A DNA stretch of 38,553 bases from Pilibacter termitis (GTDB lineage Bacteria; Bacillota; Bacilli; Lactobacillales; Streptococcaceae), in assembly GCF_900167335.1 (NCBI RefSeq), contig NZ_FUXI01000001.1, positions 1 to 38,553 of the forward strand, read 5' to 3'. Both the position numbers and the translations under genes were made by a program. The notes under the pieces were generated by a model that saw only the letters and a program-made list of their open reading frames with translations, had not been told where the DNA came from and made no database searches. Shown in pieces: positions 16,893-27,711 of this stretch (its first letter is position 1; each line of letters opens with the position of its first letter).

Positions 16893-17753
16893 TTATTTCT
16901 TTGCTTTCAAGGGTCTTGTAATATAAACTTCGTCATTAAAACCTTTTAAAGCATTGTAAATTCGTTTTGCACGATTTTCTTTTTTTACTAAGCAAAAAAC
17001 AGTTGGCCCACTTCCGCTCATTAGACTTACGTCTGCACCGAACTTTTTCATGGCTTTTTTAATCTGTTCAATTTCTGGATAGCGATCAATCGTTACCGAC
17101 TCAAGCGTATTGCCCATATGCTCAATCATTTTCGGATAATTTTTCTCTTCTACTGCTTGTTTGATCAGAAAAATGTTTGGATGAAAAGCACTCGAGGTGT
17201 CAAGTGCTTTAAACACACTTCCTGTTGAGACACTCATTTTCGGTTTCACCATGATAATATAACAGCTAGGCATATCTTCAATTTTTTCCACAAATTCGCC
17301 ACGACCTGTCACAAAAGCAGTGTTGCCATAAATGCAATAAGGCACGTCACTACCAATTTCAGCACCAATTTCAGCTAATTGAGCCTGAGATAATTCTAAA
17401 TTCCAAAGTTTGTTCAACGCACGCAACGTCGCTGCACAATCACTTGAACCACCCGCTAAACCTGCTGATACGGGAATATTTTTTTGTATGTGAATTTCCA
17501 CACCAGTTTTCACGTCAAAGCGTTTCATCAAGAGTATGGCTGCTTGATAGGCATGATTGCGTTTATCTGTTGGTAAAAAATTGCTATCAGTTGTAAGGAC
17601 AACTTTCTTTTCAGAAATCCCCCTCACACTCACATAGTCGCTCAAGTCCACGCTTGCCATAATCATTTCCAAATCATGGTAACCGTCCTCACGTTTCCTA
17701 ATTGCATCAAGCCCAAGATTGATTTTCGCTGGTGCTTTTTCGATGATTTCCAT
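16893..17753 (-). CDS. ispE: 4-diphosphocytidyl-2-C-methyl-D-erythritol kinase
   Basis: A 286-residue GHMP kinase catalysing the ATP-dependent phosphorylation step of the MEP isoprenoid pathway. It has the N-terminal APAKINLGLD, the glycine-rich ATP loop PVSAGLAGGSSD and the C-terminal SLMSGSGPTVF, all typical of IspE. It stands alone, between repeats upstream and a terminator downstream. The partner genes ispD and ispF lie ~12 kb away in this window, so the annotation is consistent with a real MEP pathway. The start follows a GAGG ribosome site. Confidence 0.95.
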   Translation of the reverse strand: MEIIEKAPAKINLGLDAIRKREDGYHDLEMIMASVDLSDYVSVRGISEKKVVLTTDSNFLPTDKRNHAYQAAILLMKRFDVKTGVEIHIQKNIPVSAGLAGGSSDCAATLRALNKLWNLELSQAQLAEIGAEIGSDVPYCIYGNTAFVTGRGEFVEKIEDMPSCYIIMVKPKMSVSTGSVFKALDTSSAFHPNIFLIKQAVEEKNYPKMIEHMGNTLESVTIDRYPEIEQIKKAMKKFGADVSLMSGSGPTVFCLVKKENRAKRIYNALKGFNDEVYITRPLKAKK

Positions 17754-17850
17754 GCTACATTCCTCTTCTCTATATTTTCACTTCCATATATTTTAAGGGC
17801 AACTCTGAAAACTCGCACTTATCCTAAATTGCTAGTTTTCCGATTTTTTT

Positions 17851-17870
17851 CGTCCCTCTTCGCTTTTCTT
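17851..17870 (+). repeat. terminal fragment of the nested-palindrome repeat
   Basis: cgtccctcttcgcttttctt matches the last 20 bp of complete units and abuts unit R4. It is probably what remains of an eroded unit. Confidence 0.5.
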
Positions 17871-17993
17871 TGTCTAGCTACAAGGAGCAGGAGTTGGGTC
17901 GCTGTTCGCAATGCCACTTGAAACTTCGTTTCAAGTGAATGAACGACGTGGCTCACTGCCACAGACTTCAAAACGCCCCTCTCCGCTTTTCTT
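17871..17993 (+). repeat. nested-palindrome repeat unit R4
   Basis: Starts TGTCTAGCTACAAGGAGC and ends AAACGCCCCTCTCCGCTTTTCTT. The inner palindrome is ACTTGAAAC TTC GTTTCAAGT. Same orientation as R1-R3. Confidence 0.85.
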
Positions 17994-17995
17994 AT

Positions 17996-18179
17996 TGTCT
18001 AGCTACGAGGGGCTGAAGTTTGGCAACTGTTCGCAGTGTCGCTCGAAATTAAAGTTTCGATGCTAGTTTTTCAAGAATCTTTGATTCTTAGAAAGACTGT
18101 ATGCGAAACGAAGTGTACCAGTAAATAAACGACACGGCTCACTGTTGCAAACTCCTTAACGCACTTCTCCGCTTTTCTT
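17996..18179 (+). repeat. nested-palindrome repeat unit R5, with ~60-bp internal insertion
   Basis: Starts TGTCTAGCTACGAGGGGC and ends CGCACTTCTCCGCTTTTCTT. After the inner GAAATTAAAGTTTC, an extra segment (about 18061-18120) holds its own palindrome AAGAATCTTTGATTCTT. The usual GTAAATAAACGAC right half then resumes. Confidence 0.8.
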
Positions 18180-18300
18180 TGTCTAGCTACGAAGTGCAGG
18201 AGTTTGGCAACTGTTCGCAGTGCCGCTCGAAACTTCGTTTCGAGTATATAAACGGCACGGTTCACTGCCACAGACTTCAAAACGCCCCTCTTCGCTTTTC
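18180..18300 (+). repeat. nested-palindrome repeat unit R6
   Basis: Starts TGTCTAGCTACGAAGTGC, has inner palindrome CTCGAAAC TTC GTTTCGAG, and ends AAAACGCCCCTCTTCGCTTTTC. Last unit of the second tandem array. Confidence 0.85.
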
Positions 18301-18336
18301 TATCCCCCACATAGCTTTCGTCAATTTCCTCGAAAA

Positions 18337-18363
18337 CAAGAAAAACAGCTCGCAAGCTGTTTT
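18337..18363 (-). terminator. terminator after the methyltransferase gene
   Basis: A perfect 9-bp stem AAAACAGCT/AGCTGTTTT with a 4-nt loop. On the minus strand it runs into TTTTTCTTGTTTT. Confidence 0.7.
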
Positions 18364-18406
18364 ATAAGTTTTTATAAAATAACCCCTCTTACGTGACAAC
18401 TATTAT

Positions 18407-19156
18407 TTATATTGCTCTTACTTGACCATAGTAATGAAAAGTTTTCATTGGATAGCGAAGTTGACCATTTTTTTGATGTGTTTCAAAAATCTTCGTTAGG
18501 TCACGAATGAATTGGAAGCCCTCTAAACTATCCGCTTTTGGTGCATAACTACTTGACAAATTGCGATGAATAAATCCTTGTTTATCGTAAAAAACAGGGT
18601 TTTGGTATTGTTTTCTCAAAAATGAACCACCAAAAAATCGTTGAATTTCTTGAATATCTGTTCTCTCCCAGAGTTGCTTTGCCTTGGGGTGAAATTTTTC
18701 AATTGCCAAAAGCGTTTCTTTGTGAACTTCTGCGTTTTCTTCACGCACATTCCAAATCAACGATACCCAGCCATTTCTTCTAAGAAGTCGTTGAGCCTCT
18801 TGCCTAAATGCAGTAATATCAAACCAATGAAACGCTTGCGAAGCAACAATCAAGTCAACCGAAAAATCAGGAAGGTTGATTTTCTCCGCACTAGAAGAAA
18901 GAATATCAAGTTCTTTATATTCTGCTAAATTCTCTAGTAATTTCTTGTGCATTTCAAGATTTGGCTCACTAGCGATCACTTTTTGCCCAACGCCATATTC
19001 TAGCAATTGCTTTGTCAAAATTCCACTTCCAGCTCCAATATCTAAAACTGTATGAGGATGCAAATTGGACAAATCACGAAAAAGTGCTACTGGATACATT
19101 GGACGTCCAGCATCATAAAACGCTGATTTTCCAGTAAATTTTTCCTCTGACCTCAT
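18407..19156 (-). CDS. class I SAM-dependent methyltransferase
   Basis: A 249-residue Rossmann-fold methyltransferase. The SAM-binding motif I is VLDIGAGSG, the acidic motif II is VIASEPN, and ASQAFHWFD follows at motif IV, typical of the UbiE/COQ5-like 'methyltransferase 11' group. The substrate cannot be deduced. A GTG three codons upstream is possible, but the ATG at 19156 was chosen. It follows a tRNA gene on the same strand and is followed by its own terminator, so it is probably not co-transcribed with ispE. Confidence 0.85.
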   Translation of the reverse strand: MRSEEKFTGKSAFYDAGRPMYPVALFRDLSNLHPHTVLDIGAGSGILTKQLLEYGVGQKVIASEPNLEMHKKLLENLAEYKELDILSSSAEKINLPDFSVDLIVASQAFHWFDITAFRQEAQRLLRRNGWVSLIWNVREENAEVHKETLLAIEKFHPKAKQLWERTDIQEIQRFFGGSFLRKQYQNPVFYDKQGFIHRNLSSSYAPKADSLEGFQFIRDLTKIFETHQKNGQLRYPMKTFHYYGQVRAI

Positions 19157-19206
19157 TCTCCTCACTCCCTTCTTCGAGCTTTGTGAGCAACCATGCTTTT
19201 TCTCTA

Positions 19207-19280
<74 letters not shown>

Positions 19281-19482
19281 TTCTACTTATGCGTATTCAC
19301 ATACTTTGATAGTATCAGAAAAATGAGGAATGTTCAAGGAATAGCAATAAAAAAATGGAATCCCCCCTCTCTCCTTCTTTCAATTTTCAATACCATACAA
19401 AAAATATCGCATAACAAACACCGAATAAAATTTCAGTTTTCATGCGGTAATTTCATTCAAACCATTCGTTTATTTGTGTGTT

Positions 19483-19719
19483 CTATCTCTCTTTATATTC
19501 CCTATAAATTTTTGTCAAAAAACGTTCAAAAGCTACCATGATAAGTACAAGAATAAATACAATCTCTAGGCTTTCCTTGCCATAAAATAGAAAAAATAAT
19601 AGCAACAAAACTAGTCGTCTTTTGTTTTGAATGTATTCTTTTGTTTCTAAAAATCCAAGAAAAAAAGCAATCGGTGTTAAAATAATATGACATAAAAACT
19701 TCCTTAGAAAATCATTCAT
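19483..19719 (-). CDS. small hydrophobic membrane protein, unknown
   Basis: A 78-residue protein with two to three hydrophobic segments (LCHIILTPIAFFLGFL; LVLLLLFFLFYG; LEIVFILVLIMVAF) and a basic C-terminus. The ATG at 19719 follows AGGGGAG at a normal distance. The frame is open further upstream, but that part is read through a repeat unit and is not credible as protein. No family is recognised. Likely a real minor gene, but this is not proven. Confidence 0.5.
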   Translation of the reverse strand: MNDFLRKFLCHIILTPIAFFLGFLETKEYIQNKRRLVLLLLFFLFYGKESLEIVFILVLIMVAFERFLTKIYREYKER

Positions 19720-19735
19720 TTTCTCTCCCCTTTTT

Positions 19736-19860
19736 TGTCTAGCTACGAGGGGCTGAAGTTGGGCAACTGTTCGCAACGTCGATCGAAACTTCGTTTCGAG
19801 TAAATGAACGACGTCGCTCACTGTTGCAAACTCCTGAACGCCACTCTTCGCTTTTCTTTT
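19736..19860 (+). repeat. nested-palindrome repeat unit R7 (solitary)
   Basis: Starts TGTCTAGCTACGAGGGGC, has inner palindrome CTCGAAAC-style TCGAAACTTCGTTTCGA, and ends CTCCTGAACGCCACTCTTCGCTTTTC. A TTTTAGAGGTCCC motif follows directly. Confidence 0.85.
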
Positions 19861-19875
19861 TTTAGAGGTCCCTTA

Positions 19876-20595
19876 TCAAATAAATTTATTCACCCTGCCT
19901 GTTTTTTCTCCTAATAAAATCTCCTGCAATGCTTTTTCCACGCAGCTCACTACCTTTATCGCATTTTCTCTTGCAAGATTCGTGCCATGATAAAAACTAT
20001 AAGAAATATCTGCTCCTGCTAAAATCGGAAGGTCGTTATCATTATCCCCCATTGAAATCGTAAAATAACTAGGTATATCTAAAATACTCGTCATCAACGT
20101 CTGATAAGTTCGCCATTTATCTGCTTTCTTATTGTTCACGTCAACATAAATAGAATTTTGCGTTGCCAAAACACCTAAACTCTTTTCATTGATTAACTGC
20201 ATAAATACTTTAGCGATTTCTTCATTTCTCATCGTGTAATTCAAACTCACAATTTTGTTTTTCACCATCGAAATTTTTTGCTCCTTGATAGGTCCACTCC
20301 CAATTCTTTTAAGGCTATTTACCAAAAGATGTTTCTTTGGAATATCGACAAAAAATAACACTTCTTCATGCCTATCCATTACCACCGCTCCGTTTGAGCA
20401 AATGACATAATCATGGAAATCAATTTGATATTCCTCTTTCGTTTTCAAAAAAGATTCTCTACTTTTCTCTGTTGAAATAACAATTAAGTCCACAATTCGC
20501 TTTTTTTTAATTTCCGTGAGAAACTCTCTTGTTTTCTTGGAAATTTCATGATGACGTGTAATTGTTTCATCAAAATCTGTAAGTAATACTTTCAT
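19876..20595 (-). CDS. HAD-superfamily (Cof/IIB-type) phosphatase
   Basis: A 239-residue haloacid dehalogenase-type hydrolase. Motif I is LTDFDETIT with the nucleophile DFDET, motif II is VISTEKS, a lysine lies in KKADKW, and motif IV is SMGDNDNDLPIL, typical of the Cof-like sugar-phosphate phosphatases. Motif I has D-F-D-E-T, where most relatives read D-x-D-G-T. The substrate is unknown. The ATG at 20595 is preferred to a GTG three codons earlier. It is divergent from the AraC-type regulator, so some functional link is possible. Confidence 0.85.
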   Translation of the reverse strand: MKVLLTDFDETITRHHEISKKTREFLTEIKKKRIVDLIVISTEKSRESFLKTKEEYQIDFHDYVICSNGAVVMDRHEEVLFFVDIPKKHLLVNSLKRIGSGPIKEQKISMVKNKIVSLNYTMRNEEIAKVFMQLINEKSLGVLATQNSIYVDVNNKKADKWRTYQTLMTSILDIPSYFTISMGDNDNDLPILAGADISYSFYHGTNLARENAIKVVSCVEKALQEILLGEKTGRVNKFI

Positions 20596-20891
20596 TTTCG
20601 CCACTCTCTTTCTGTTATCTTCACCTAAACCAGTGTCTATTTATTGCGTGAAAAGGATTGTTGTTATTTTTTCCATTTTTCATTCTTACTTCAAAAAGCG
20701 GTGCTTTCTCTTTTTCTTCCACACATAACACAACAAAAAACACTCATTTTTATTTTTTTTCACAAATTTAATTTTATTCTTCTATACCTATAAAATCATT
20801 GTATTATCTTATAAATTTCATGGTAAATTCTTTTACTATCAACGATAAAAACTTCACTGCGACCAAAACAAAATTTTTAAAGGTGCCTTAA

Positions 20892-20920
20892 TTCACTATT
20901 TTTGCTCTTTATACTATAAT
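20892..20920 (+). promoter_or_regulatory. promoter of the PocR/AraC regulator gene
   Basis: TTCACT (20892-20897), 17-nt spacer and a perfect TATAAT (20915-20920), about 50 nt upstream of the ATG at 20971. The rest of the 20596-20970 gap is A/T-rich, with nothing else I can support. Confidence 0.5.
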
Positions 20921-20970
20921 GAAAAAGGGATTGTTCTTATTTTATTTTTTCGCTAGAAAGGTTTATAAAA

Positions 20971-21870
20971 ATGGATTCGATTTACACAAAAAATGACTGG
21001 GAAAAAATCCAAGAGACGTTATCTAAAGTGACAGGTTTTTCTATTATTATTTTAAATTTATCAGGAAGATATTTGTCTAGCACTTGTGCTTGCCAAAAAT
21101 TCTGCTTAGAAATTCGCAAAAATTTTGAGTTAAAAAAAGTTTGCGAGCGAAGTGACCAACAATGTTTGGCACATTGCAGAACAAGTAATCAATTTTATAT
21201 TCATCAATGTCCATTTAATCTACTCAATATCGTGTTTCCAATCCACGTGCAAGAGAAACATATCGCTTCTTTATTTGTCGGACAAATTAGGCTTTCAAAA
21301 CAAGATTGGGAGCTACTCAAAAAAGAATTTCCGTTTTCAACAAGTTATTCTCCCAAGTATGAGGAAATTGCCAAGCAATCTAGTCTTTATCAAGACATTT
21401 CTTCACACACTTTAGAGGAAATTCAAAGTTTCATTCGCCTTTTCCAAGAGTTAACCCGTTCCATCATTCCGAAAATTATTGAAGAAAAAAGCGAAATTAC
21501 GCTTCAAAAGGAAATTGAGAAGAAAATGCTCGAGTTAGAATTTGCAACAACGACAACGCAAGAAAGATTTGAGTTTTTATTAGATTATTTACACCGAGAA
21601 AGAAAAAAGAATTGCACCTTAGAAGAATTAAGCGACATTTCTGGATTAAGTAAAAGCTATATTAGTATGTTATTTCCAAAAAGAACAGGTTATCGGTTTA
21701 GCGAATATTGCCAACGACTCAAAGTAGAAGAGGCGTCTAAGCAATTAAAAAACACCACTCTGCCCATTCAAGACATTGCAATGGAAGTCGGTTTCTATGA
21801 CGTGAGTTACTTCAGCAAAATTTTCAAAAAGTACAACGGATTAACACCGAAACAGTATCGAAATCAATGA
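20971..21870 (+). CDS. AraC-family regulator with PocR sensory domain
   Basis: 299 residues. The N-terminal half (~1-170) is a PocR-type ligand domain with the cysteine-rich pattern CACQKFC...CERSDQQCLAHC...CPFNLLNIVFPI, which in relatives binds small polyols or metabolites such as 1,2-propanediol. A linker with coiled-coil character follows (~165-195), then two AraC helix-turn-helix motifs (~200-299; LEELSDISGLSKSYISMLF and IQDIAMEVGFYDVSYFSKIFKKYNGLTPKQYR). The ATG follows AGAAAGG. The target genes are not obvious; the divergent HAD gene is the nearest candidate. The family link to propanediol is worth noting beside an operon whose end product could be 1,2-propanediol, but this is speculation. 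Confidence 0.88.
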   Translation: MDSIYTKNDWEKIQETLSKVTGFSIIILNLSGRYLSSTCACQKFCLEIRKNFELKKVCERSDQQCLAHCRTSNQFYIHQCPFNLLNIVFPIHVQEKHIASLFVGQIRLSKQDWELLKKEFPFSTSYSPKYEEIAKQSSLYQDISSHTLEEIQSFIRLFQELTRSIIPKIIEEKSEITLQKEIEKKMLELEFATTTTQERFEFLLDYLHRERKKNCTLEELSDISGLSKSYISMLFPKRTGYRFSEYCQRLKVEEASKQLKNTTLPIQDIAMEVGFYDVSYFSKIFKKYNGLTPKQYRNQ

Positions 21871-21894
21871 AATGAAACAATAGAAAAAGAAAAC

Positions 21895-21938
21895 CGCAAA
21901 AACTTCAGTTGAGAAAATGAAGTTTCTGCGATTTTTTT
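21895..21938. terminator. bidirectional terminator between the AraC-type gene and eno
   Basis: Stem CGCAAAAACTTCA / TGAAGTTTCTGCG with one bulge and a ~10-nt loop. It is flanked by an A-rich run on the left and TTTTTTT on the right, so it can stop both convergent transcripts. Confidence 0.75.
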
Positions 21939-21971
21939 ATTTTACTAGGTTTATCCTACGTTTTTTATCTA

Positions 21972-23360
<1,389 letters not shown>

Positions 23361-23363
23361 TTA

Positions 23364-23392
23364 ATTGTATCGCTTTTTCGATTTGTTTTCAA
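23364..23392 (-). promoter_or_regulatory. internal promoter for eno
   Basis: Minus strand TTGAAA (23392-23387), 17-nt spacer and TACAAT (23369-23364), in the 123-nt tpiA-eno gap. It would allow eno expression apart from the upstream glycolytic genes. A palindrome (AAAGAGAATTTCTCTTT) lies just downstream in the leader. Confidence 0.55.
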
Positions 23393-23426
23393 TGAAAAGA
23401 ATAAATCATTTTCAGTTGATTTTCAT

Positions 23427-24182
23427 TTATTTTACAAAATCCAATAATGCTAAGAATGATTCAGCATCTAAAGAAGCTCCGCCTACTAAAGCTCCGTCTA
23501 CATTTTCTTTGCTCATGTATTCTGCCACGTTTTCTGGTTTCACAGAACCACCGTATTGCACACGTACTTTTTCAGAAACTTCTTTTCCATAAAGTTTTTC
23601 AACAGTTGTACGCACCACGCCACAAGTGTCATCAGCAATTTCAGCCGTTGCAGATTTCCCTGTTCCAATCGCCCAGATTGGCTCATAAGCAATCACCAAG
23701 TTAGAAACTTGTTCTGCTGTTAAATCTTTCAATGCAGCAGTAATTTGTCCTTCTACCCATTCAGCAGTTTTTCCTGCTTCAAATGTTTCAAGACTTTCAC
23801 CACAACAAATAATTGGTGTTACACCATTGGCAATGATTGCTTTTGCTTTTTTGTTAATGTCTTCATCTGTTTCATGGAAATATTCACGACGTTCGCTGTG
23901 ACCGATGATGATATATTCAATACCTAAATCAGCAATAGCAGCAGGTGAAGTTTCACCTGTAAACGCTCCAGCATTTTCAAAATAGCTGTTTTGTGCAGAA
24001 AGTTGCAAATCAGTTCCTTGACGAAGTTCGTTCATTGATGCCAAGAAAAGTGCAGGACTTCCAATAACAGTATCTACTAATTCTTTTGAGGGAATGTTAT
24101 TTTTTACTGCCTCAACAAATGCTTGTGCTTCTGCCAAAGTTTTGTTCATTTTCCAGTTTCCTGCGATAATTGGTTTTCTCAT
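23427..24182 (-). CDS. tpiA: triosephosphate isomerase
   Basis: A 251-residue TIM barrel interconverting dihydroxyacetone phosphate and glyceraldehyde-3-phosphate. It has the N-terminal GNWKMNKT, the electrophilic His in IIGHSERR, and the catalytic Glu plus flexible loop in [15 protein letters not shown]. The frame is open to 24281, but the ATG at 24182 ([11 protein letters not shown]) follows AAGGAG and fits the family start. Part of the gapA-pgk-tpiA-eno series. Confidence 0.98.
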   Translation of the reverse strand: MRKPIIAGNWKMNKTLAEAQAFVEAVKNNIPSKELVDTVIGSPALFLASMNELRQGTDLQLSAQNSYFENAGAFTGETSPAAIADLGIEYIIIGHSERREYFHETDEDINKKAKAIIANGVTPIICCGESLETFEAGKTAEWVEGQITAALKDLTAEQVSNLVIAYEPIWAIGTGKSATAEIADDTCGVVRTTVEKLYGKEVSEKVRVQYGGSVKPENVAEYMSKENVDGALVGGASLDAESFLALLDFVK

Positions 24183-24243
24183 GATGATACTCCTTAGTAT
24201 TTTTTCTAAAATATATAGTCTTTTATTTTCATAAAGCTGTTCA

Positions 24244-24282
24244 GTTGGAGAAAATTTGCATCTAAGACAAACTTTCTCCAAC
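24244..24282 (-). other. hairpin in the pgk-tpiA intergenic region
   Basis: Arms of 15 bp (GTTGGAGAAAGTTTG / CAAATTTTCTCCAAC, one mismatch) around a 9-nt loop, just after the pgk stop. There is no T tract, so mRNA processing or protection of the upstream end is more likely than termination. Confidence 0.55.
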
Positions 24283-24300
24283 TTTTAGCAACTACTACTT

Positions 24301-25497
24301 TTATTTTTCTGTCAATGCCGTAAGACCTGGAAGTTCTTTTCCTTCTAACAATTCCATTGATGCTCCGCCACCTGTTGAGATCCATGAGAATTTTTCTGCA
24401 CGACCAAGGTTGATTGCTGCAGCTGCAGAATCTCCGCCACCGATAATTGATTTCACACCCGGTTGAGCCACGATTGCATCCATTACACCAATTGTTCCTG
24501 CTTGGAAATCAGGGTTTTCAAATACTCCCATAGGACCGTTCCATACAACTGTTTTTGCACCTTCTAAATCTTTTACAAATTTCGCAATAGATTTAGGACC
24601 AATGTCAAGACCAAGGTATCCTGCATCTACTGCTTCACCTTCTGTATCTTTAACGTCTGTATAGTCTGCAAATGCGTTTGCTTCTTTTGAGTCAACTGGC
24701 AAGATTAATTTATCTCCAGCTTTTTCCATCAATGCTTTTGCTAAATCAAGTTTATCTTCTTCCACTAAAGAGTTTCCGATTTCAATTCCTTGTGCTTTGT
24801 AGAATGTATACGTCATTCCACCACCGATGATTACTTTGTCTGCTTTTGCAAGCAAGTTTTCGATTACACCGATTTTATCTGATACTTTAGAACCACCAAG
24901 AATTGCAACAAATGGACGAACTGGTTTTTCAACTGCCTCTTGAATATAAGCAATTTCGTTTTCTAATAAGAAACCAGCTGCCGCTTGAGAAACATTTGAA
25001 GAAATCCCAACGTTTGACGCGTGAGTACGGTGAGCTGTACCAAATGCGTCATTGACAAAAATATCGTCTCCAAGACCAGCCCAATATTTTCCAAGTTCAG
25101 CATCATTTTTTGATTCTTTTTTACCATCAACATCTTCAAAACGAGTGTTTTCTACTAAAAGAATGTCCCCGTCATTCAAAGCACTAATGGCATTTTCAAG
25201 GTCAGCTCCACGAGTTGCTCCTGGGAATACCACTTCTTTTCCAAGTTTTTCACCAAGAGCTTTTGCAACAGGTGCAAGAGATTTACCAGCTTTGTCTGCT
25301 TCTTCTTTTACACGTCCTAAGTGAGAGAAAAGAATCGCACGTCCACCTTGTTCCAAAATATATTGGATAGTTGGAAGAGCAGCTGTGATACGGTTGTCGT
25401 TTGTAATTACTCCGTCTTTCAATGGAACGTTAAAGTCTACACGTACCAATACTTTTTTCCCTTTTAAATCAAGGTCTTTTACTGTTAATTTCGCCAT
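24301..25497 (-). CDS. pgk: phosphoglycerate kinase
   Basis: A 398-residue enzyme making ATP from 1,3-bisphosphoglycerate. Motifs include [58 protein letters not shown] and GGGDSAAA, all as expected. The ribosome site is AAAGGGG. It lies 106 nt after gapA, separated by a terminator-like hairpin that probably lowers its transcript level relative to gapA. Confidence 0.98.
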   Translation of the reverse strand: MAKLTVKDLDLKGKKVLVRVDFNVPLKDGVITNDNRITAALPTIQYILEQGGRAILFSHLGRVKEEADKAGKSLAPVAKALGEKLGKEVVFPGATRGADLENAISALNDGDILLVENTRFEDVDGKKESKNDAELGKYWAGLGDDIFVNDAFGTAHRTHASNVGISSNVSQAAAGFLLENEIAYIQEAVEKPVRPFVAILGGSKVSDKIGVIENLLAKADKVIIGGGMTYTFYKAQGIEIGNSLVEEDKLDLAKALMEKAGDKLILPVDSKEANAFADYTDVKDTEGEAVDAGYLGLDIGPKSIAKFVKDLEGAKTVVWNGPMGVFENPDFQAGTIGVMDAIVAQPGVKSIIGGGDSAAAAINLGRAEKFSWISTGGGASMELLEGKELPGLTALTEK

Positions 25498-25541
25498 GAG
25501 TAGATACCCCTTTTTTTATATTTTTTGTAATTGCTTTTCGT

Positions 25542-25570
25542 AAAAAAACAGGGAAGCGACGCGCTTCCCC
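25542..25570 (-). terminator. terminator-like hairpin between gapA and pgk
   Basis: A perfect 8-bp GC-rich stem GGGAAGCG/CGCTTCCC with a 3-nt loop, followed on the minus strand by TG and TTTTTTT. It lies just after the gapA stop and before pgk, where partial termination would favour cggR-gapA mRNA. Confidence 0.75.
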
Positions 25571-25603
25571 GCTGACAAGTTCTGTCAAACAAACTCAATC
25601 GAA

Positions 25604-26617
25604 TTATTTTTCGATAAGGCTTGCGAAGTGTGCAACTGTACGAACCAATTGAGCAGTGTAGCTCATTTCGTTATCGTACCAAGAAACAGTTTTCACCAAT
25701 TGAGCATTGTCATCACCAGTGATGATTTCTGTTTGAGTCGCATCAAACAATGAACCAAATCCGATACCAACAATATCGCTAGAAACGATTTCGTCTTCGT
25801 TGTATCCGTAAGATTCGTTTGCAGCAGCTTTCATTGCAGCATTTACTTCGTCAACTGTTACTTTTTTGTCTAAAATAGTAACAAGTTCTGTCAATGAACC
25901 AGTTGGAACTGGCACACGTTGAGCATGACCAGAAAGCTTACCGTTCAACTCAGGAATTACCAAACCAATTGCTTTTGCAGCACCAGTTGAGTTAGGTGTA
26001 ATGTTTTCTGCAGCAGCACGTGCACGACGAAGGTCGCCACCACGGTGTGGTCCATCAAGAGTCATTTGGTCACCAGTATAACCATGAACTGTTGTCATAG
26101 TACCAGCTTTAATTCCGAAGTTTTTGTTCAACGCATCAGCCATTGGAGCCAAGCAGTTTGTTGTACAAGAACCAGCAGAAATAACAGTTTCAGTTCCGTC
26201 AAGGATTTCGTGGTTTGTGTTGAAAACAATTGTTTTCACATCGCTTCCACCAGGAGCTGTGATTACAACTTTTTTCGCTCCACCTTTAATGTGAAGTTCA
26301 GCTTTTTCTTTTGTAGCGAAGAAACCAGTAGCTTCAAGAACTACGTCAACACCGTATTTGTCCCATCCGATGTTTTCTGGATTTGGCTCTTTAGAAACAG
26401 CAATTTTTTTACCGTTTACTACAAATCCATCTTCTTCGATTTCAACTGTTCCGTCGAAACGTCCTTGAGTTGTATCGTATTTCAAAAGATGAGCCAACAT
26501 TTTTGAGTCTGTTAAGTCGTTGATTGCAACAACTTCTACTCCGTCAACGTTTTGGATACGGCGTAATGCCAAACGACCAATACGTCCGAAACCGTTAATA
26601 CCTACTTTTACTGTCAT
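25604..26617 (-). CDS. gapA: glyceraldehyde-3-phosphate dehydrogenase (glycolytic)
   Basis: A 337-residue NAD-dependent dehydrogenase. It has the Rossmann start [15 protein letters not shown], the catalytic cysteine in [36 protein letters not shown] and the C-terminal [16 protein letters not shown]. Ribosome site AAGGAGG. It follows cggR by 36 nt, the arrangement of Bacillus-type glycolytic operons, and should be induced when CggR is inactivated by fructose-1,6-bisphosphate. Confidence 0.98.
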   Translation of the reverse strand: MTVKVGINGFGRIGRLALRRIQNVDGVEVVAINDLTDSKMLAHLLKYDTTQGRFDGTVEIEEDGFVVNGKKIAVSKEPNPENIGWDKYGVDVVLEATGFFATKEKAELHIKGGAKKVVITAPGGSDVKTIVFNTNHEILDGTETVISAGSCTTNCLAPMADALNKNFGIKAGTMTTVHGYTGDQMTLDGPHRGGDLRRARAAAENITPNSTGAAKAIGLVIPELNGKLSGHAQRVPVPTGSLTELVTILDKKVTVDEVNAAMKAAANESYGYNEDEIVSSDIVGIGFGSLFDATQTEIITGDDNAQLVKTVSWYDNEMSYTAQLVRTVAHFASLIEK

Positions 26618-26653
26618 TTGAAGATTTCCTCCTTACGAAAATCAAAAATATAT

Positions 26654-27697
26654 TTATTTTAAAGGGGCGAACCCTTTTAAAATCTCATTTGCACAAGCCT
26701 CATCTGTGATAAGGATTGTTTGTTTTGGGGCATTTTTCATATAAGCGTTAATTACTTTCGCTTTTGATTTGCCACCTGCTATTGCAAAAATCAAAGGGAT
26801 TTTTTCTAGCTGTTCTAATTGTAGCCCTATTCGGTGCATTTTGTAAACTAATAGCCCTTGTTCATCGAAAAAATAACCAAAACTTTCTGCCACTGCTTTT
26901 TTCTCTTTTAAAAGTCGTAGCGTTTCTTCGCTCATTTTCCGCCTGCGTGCCATATACATTGCTTTACCAATCGAATGAATCACACAACCAGATTGTCGTA
27001 TCAATGTCAGCACTTCTTGAATAGCTGGCTCTTGAATGAGCAACTCGTACGTGTCGCTTTTGACTTGTTCTGGCACATATAAAGCTCTATGCGTACCATG
27101 CGTTTTGGTTGCCATAACCGCTGACACCGTATTCGCCTGCACATCTACCGCCTCACCAATACCGCCACGTGCTGGTACAAAAATATTATGACGTTTATCC
27201 GTTTCTAGCCTCGTCAAATTTTTTGCCACTTTAGCAATCGTACTACCGCCCATGACTGCAATGATGTTTTCACCTGTTGGCAAACGGTCATTCAGCAATT
27301 CTGAGAGATTGGCACCAAATTCTTCCAATATTTTTTCCTGCACGTCACAGTCACCTGCAACGACAACTGCCTGTTGAATACCAAAATGCTCTGCAAGACG
27401 ATTTTCTATTTCACGCATCCCGAACAAACTATCTAATAGTTTTTCAAGTTCTGCATAGACTTCATTCCCTTTTTCTGTCAAACGCATTCCACTATTGTTC
27501 ATAGTAATCAAGCCAGTTTCCTTTAGGAAATCTGTTTCACCACGCAAGACACGCTCTGTCAGCCCCACCTTTTCACAAAGGTTACGTCTACCAATCGGTG
27601 CAAGCCAGTAAATGTTTCGTAAAATACGAAATCGCTGATTCATCTTATCCAAAAGGTCTGGTGCAATATATTCAAGTAATTTCCACTCATTCTGCAT
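26654..27697 (-). CDS. cggR: central glycolytic genes regulator CggR (SorC family)
   Basis: A 347-residue repressor with an N-terminal winged helix (RRNLCEKVGLTERVLRGETDFLKETGLI) and a C-terminal sugar-phosphate-binding domain (GGSTIAKVAKNL; PARGGIGEAVDVQANTVSA). In B. subtilis CggR represses gapA-pgk-tpi-pgm-eno and is released by fructose-1,6-bisphosphate. The frame is open to 27727, but the ATG at 27697 has the ribosome site GAGGTGAAGG and fits the family (~340 aa). It is transcribed first and should repress itself through the operator in its leader. Confidence 0.95.
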   Translation of the reverse strand: MQNEWKLLEYIAPDLLDKMNQRFRILRNIYWLAPIGRRNLCEKVGLTERVLRGETDFLKETGLITMNNSGMRLTEKGNEVYAELEKLLDSLFGMREIENRLAEHFGIQQAVVVAGDCDVQEKILEEFGANLSELLNDRLPTGENIIAVMGGSTIAKVAKNLTRLETDKRHNIFVPARGGIGEAVDVQANTVSAVMATKTHGTHRALYVPEQVKSDTYELLIQEPAIQEVLTLIRQSGCVIHSIGKAMYMARRRKMSEETLRLLKEKKAVAESFGYFFDEQGLLVYKMHRIGLQLEQLEKIPLIFAIAGGKSKAKVINAYMKNAPKQTILITDEACANEILKGFAPLK

Positions 27698-27711
27698 TCC
27701 TTCACCTCGTG

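Noticed and set aside
18071-18355. A 94-codon minus-strand frame
   Set aside because: It is composed almost wholly of repeat units R5 and R6 and lacks a ribosome site.
19720-19821. N-terminal extension of the small membrane protein
   Set aside because: This part is read through repeat R7; the ATG at 19719 has a proper ribosome site.
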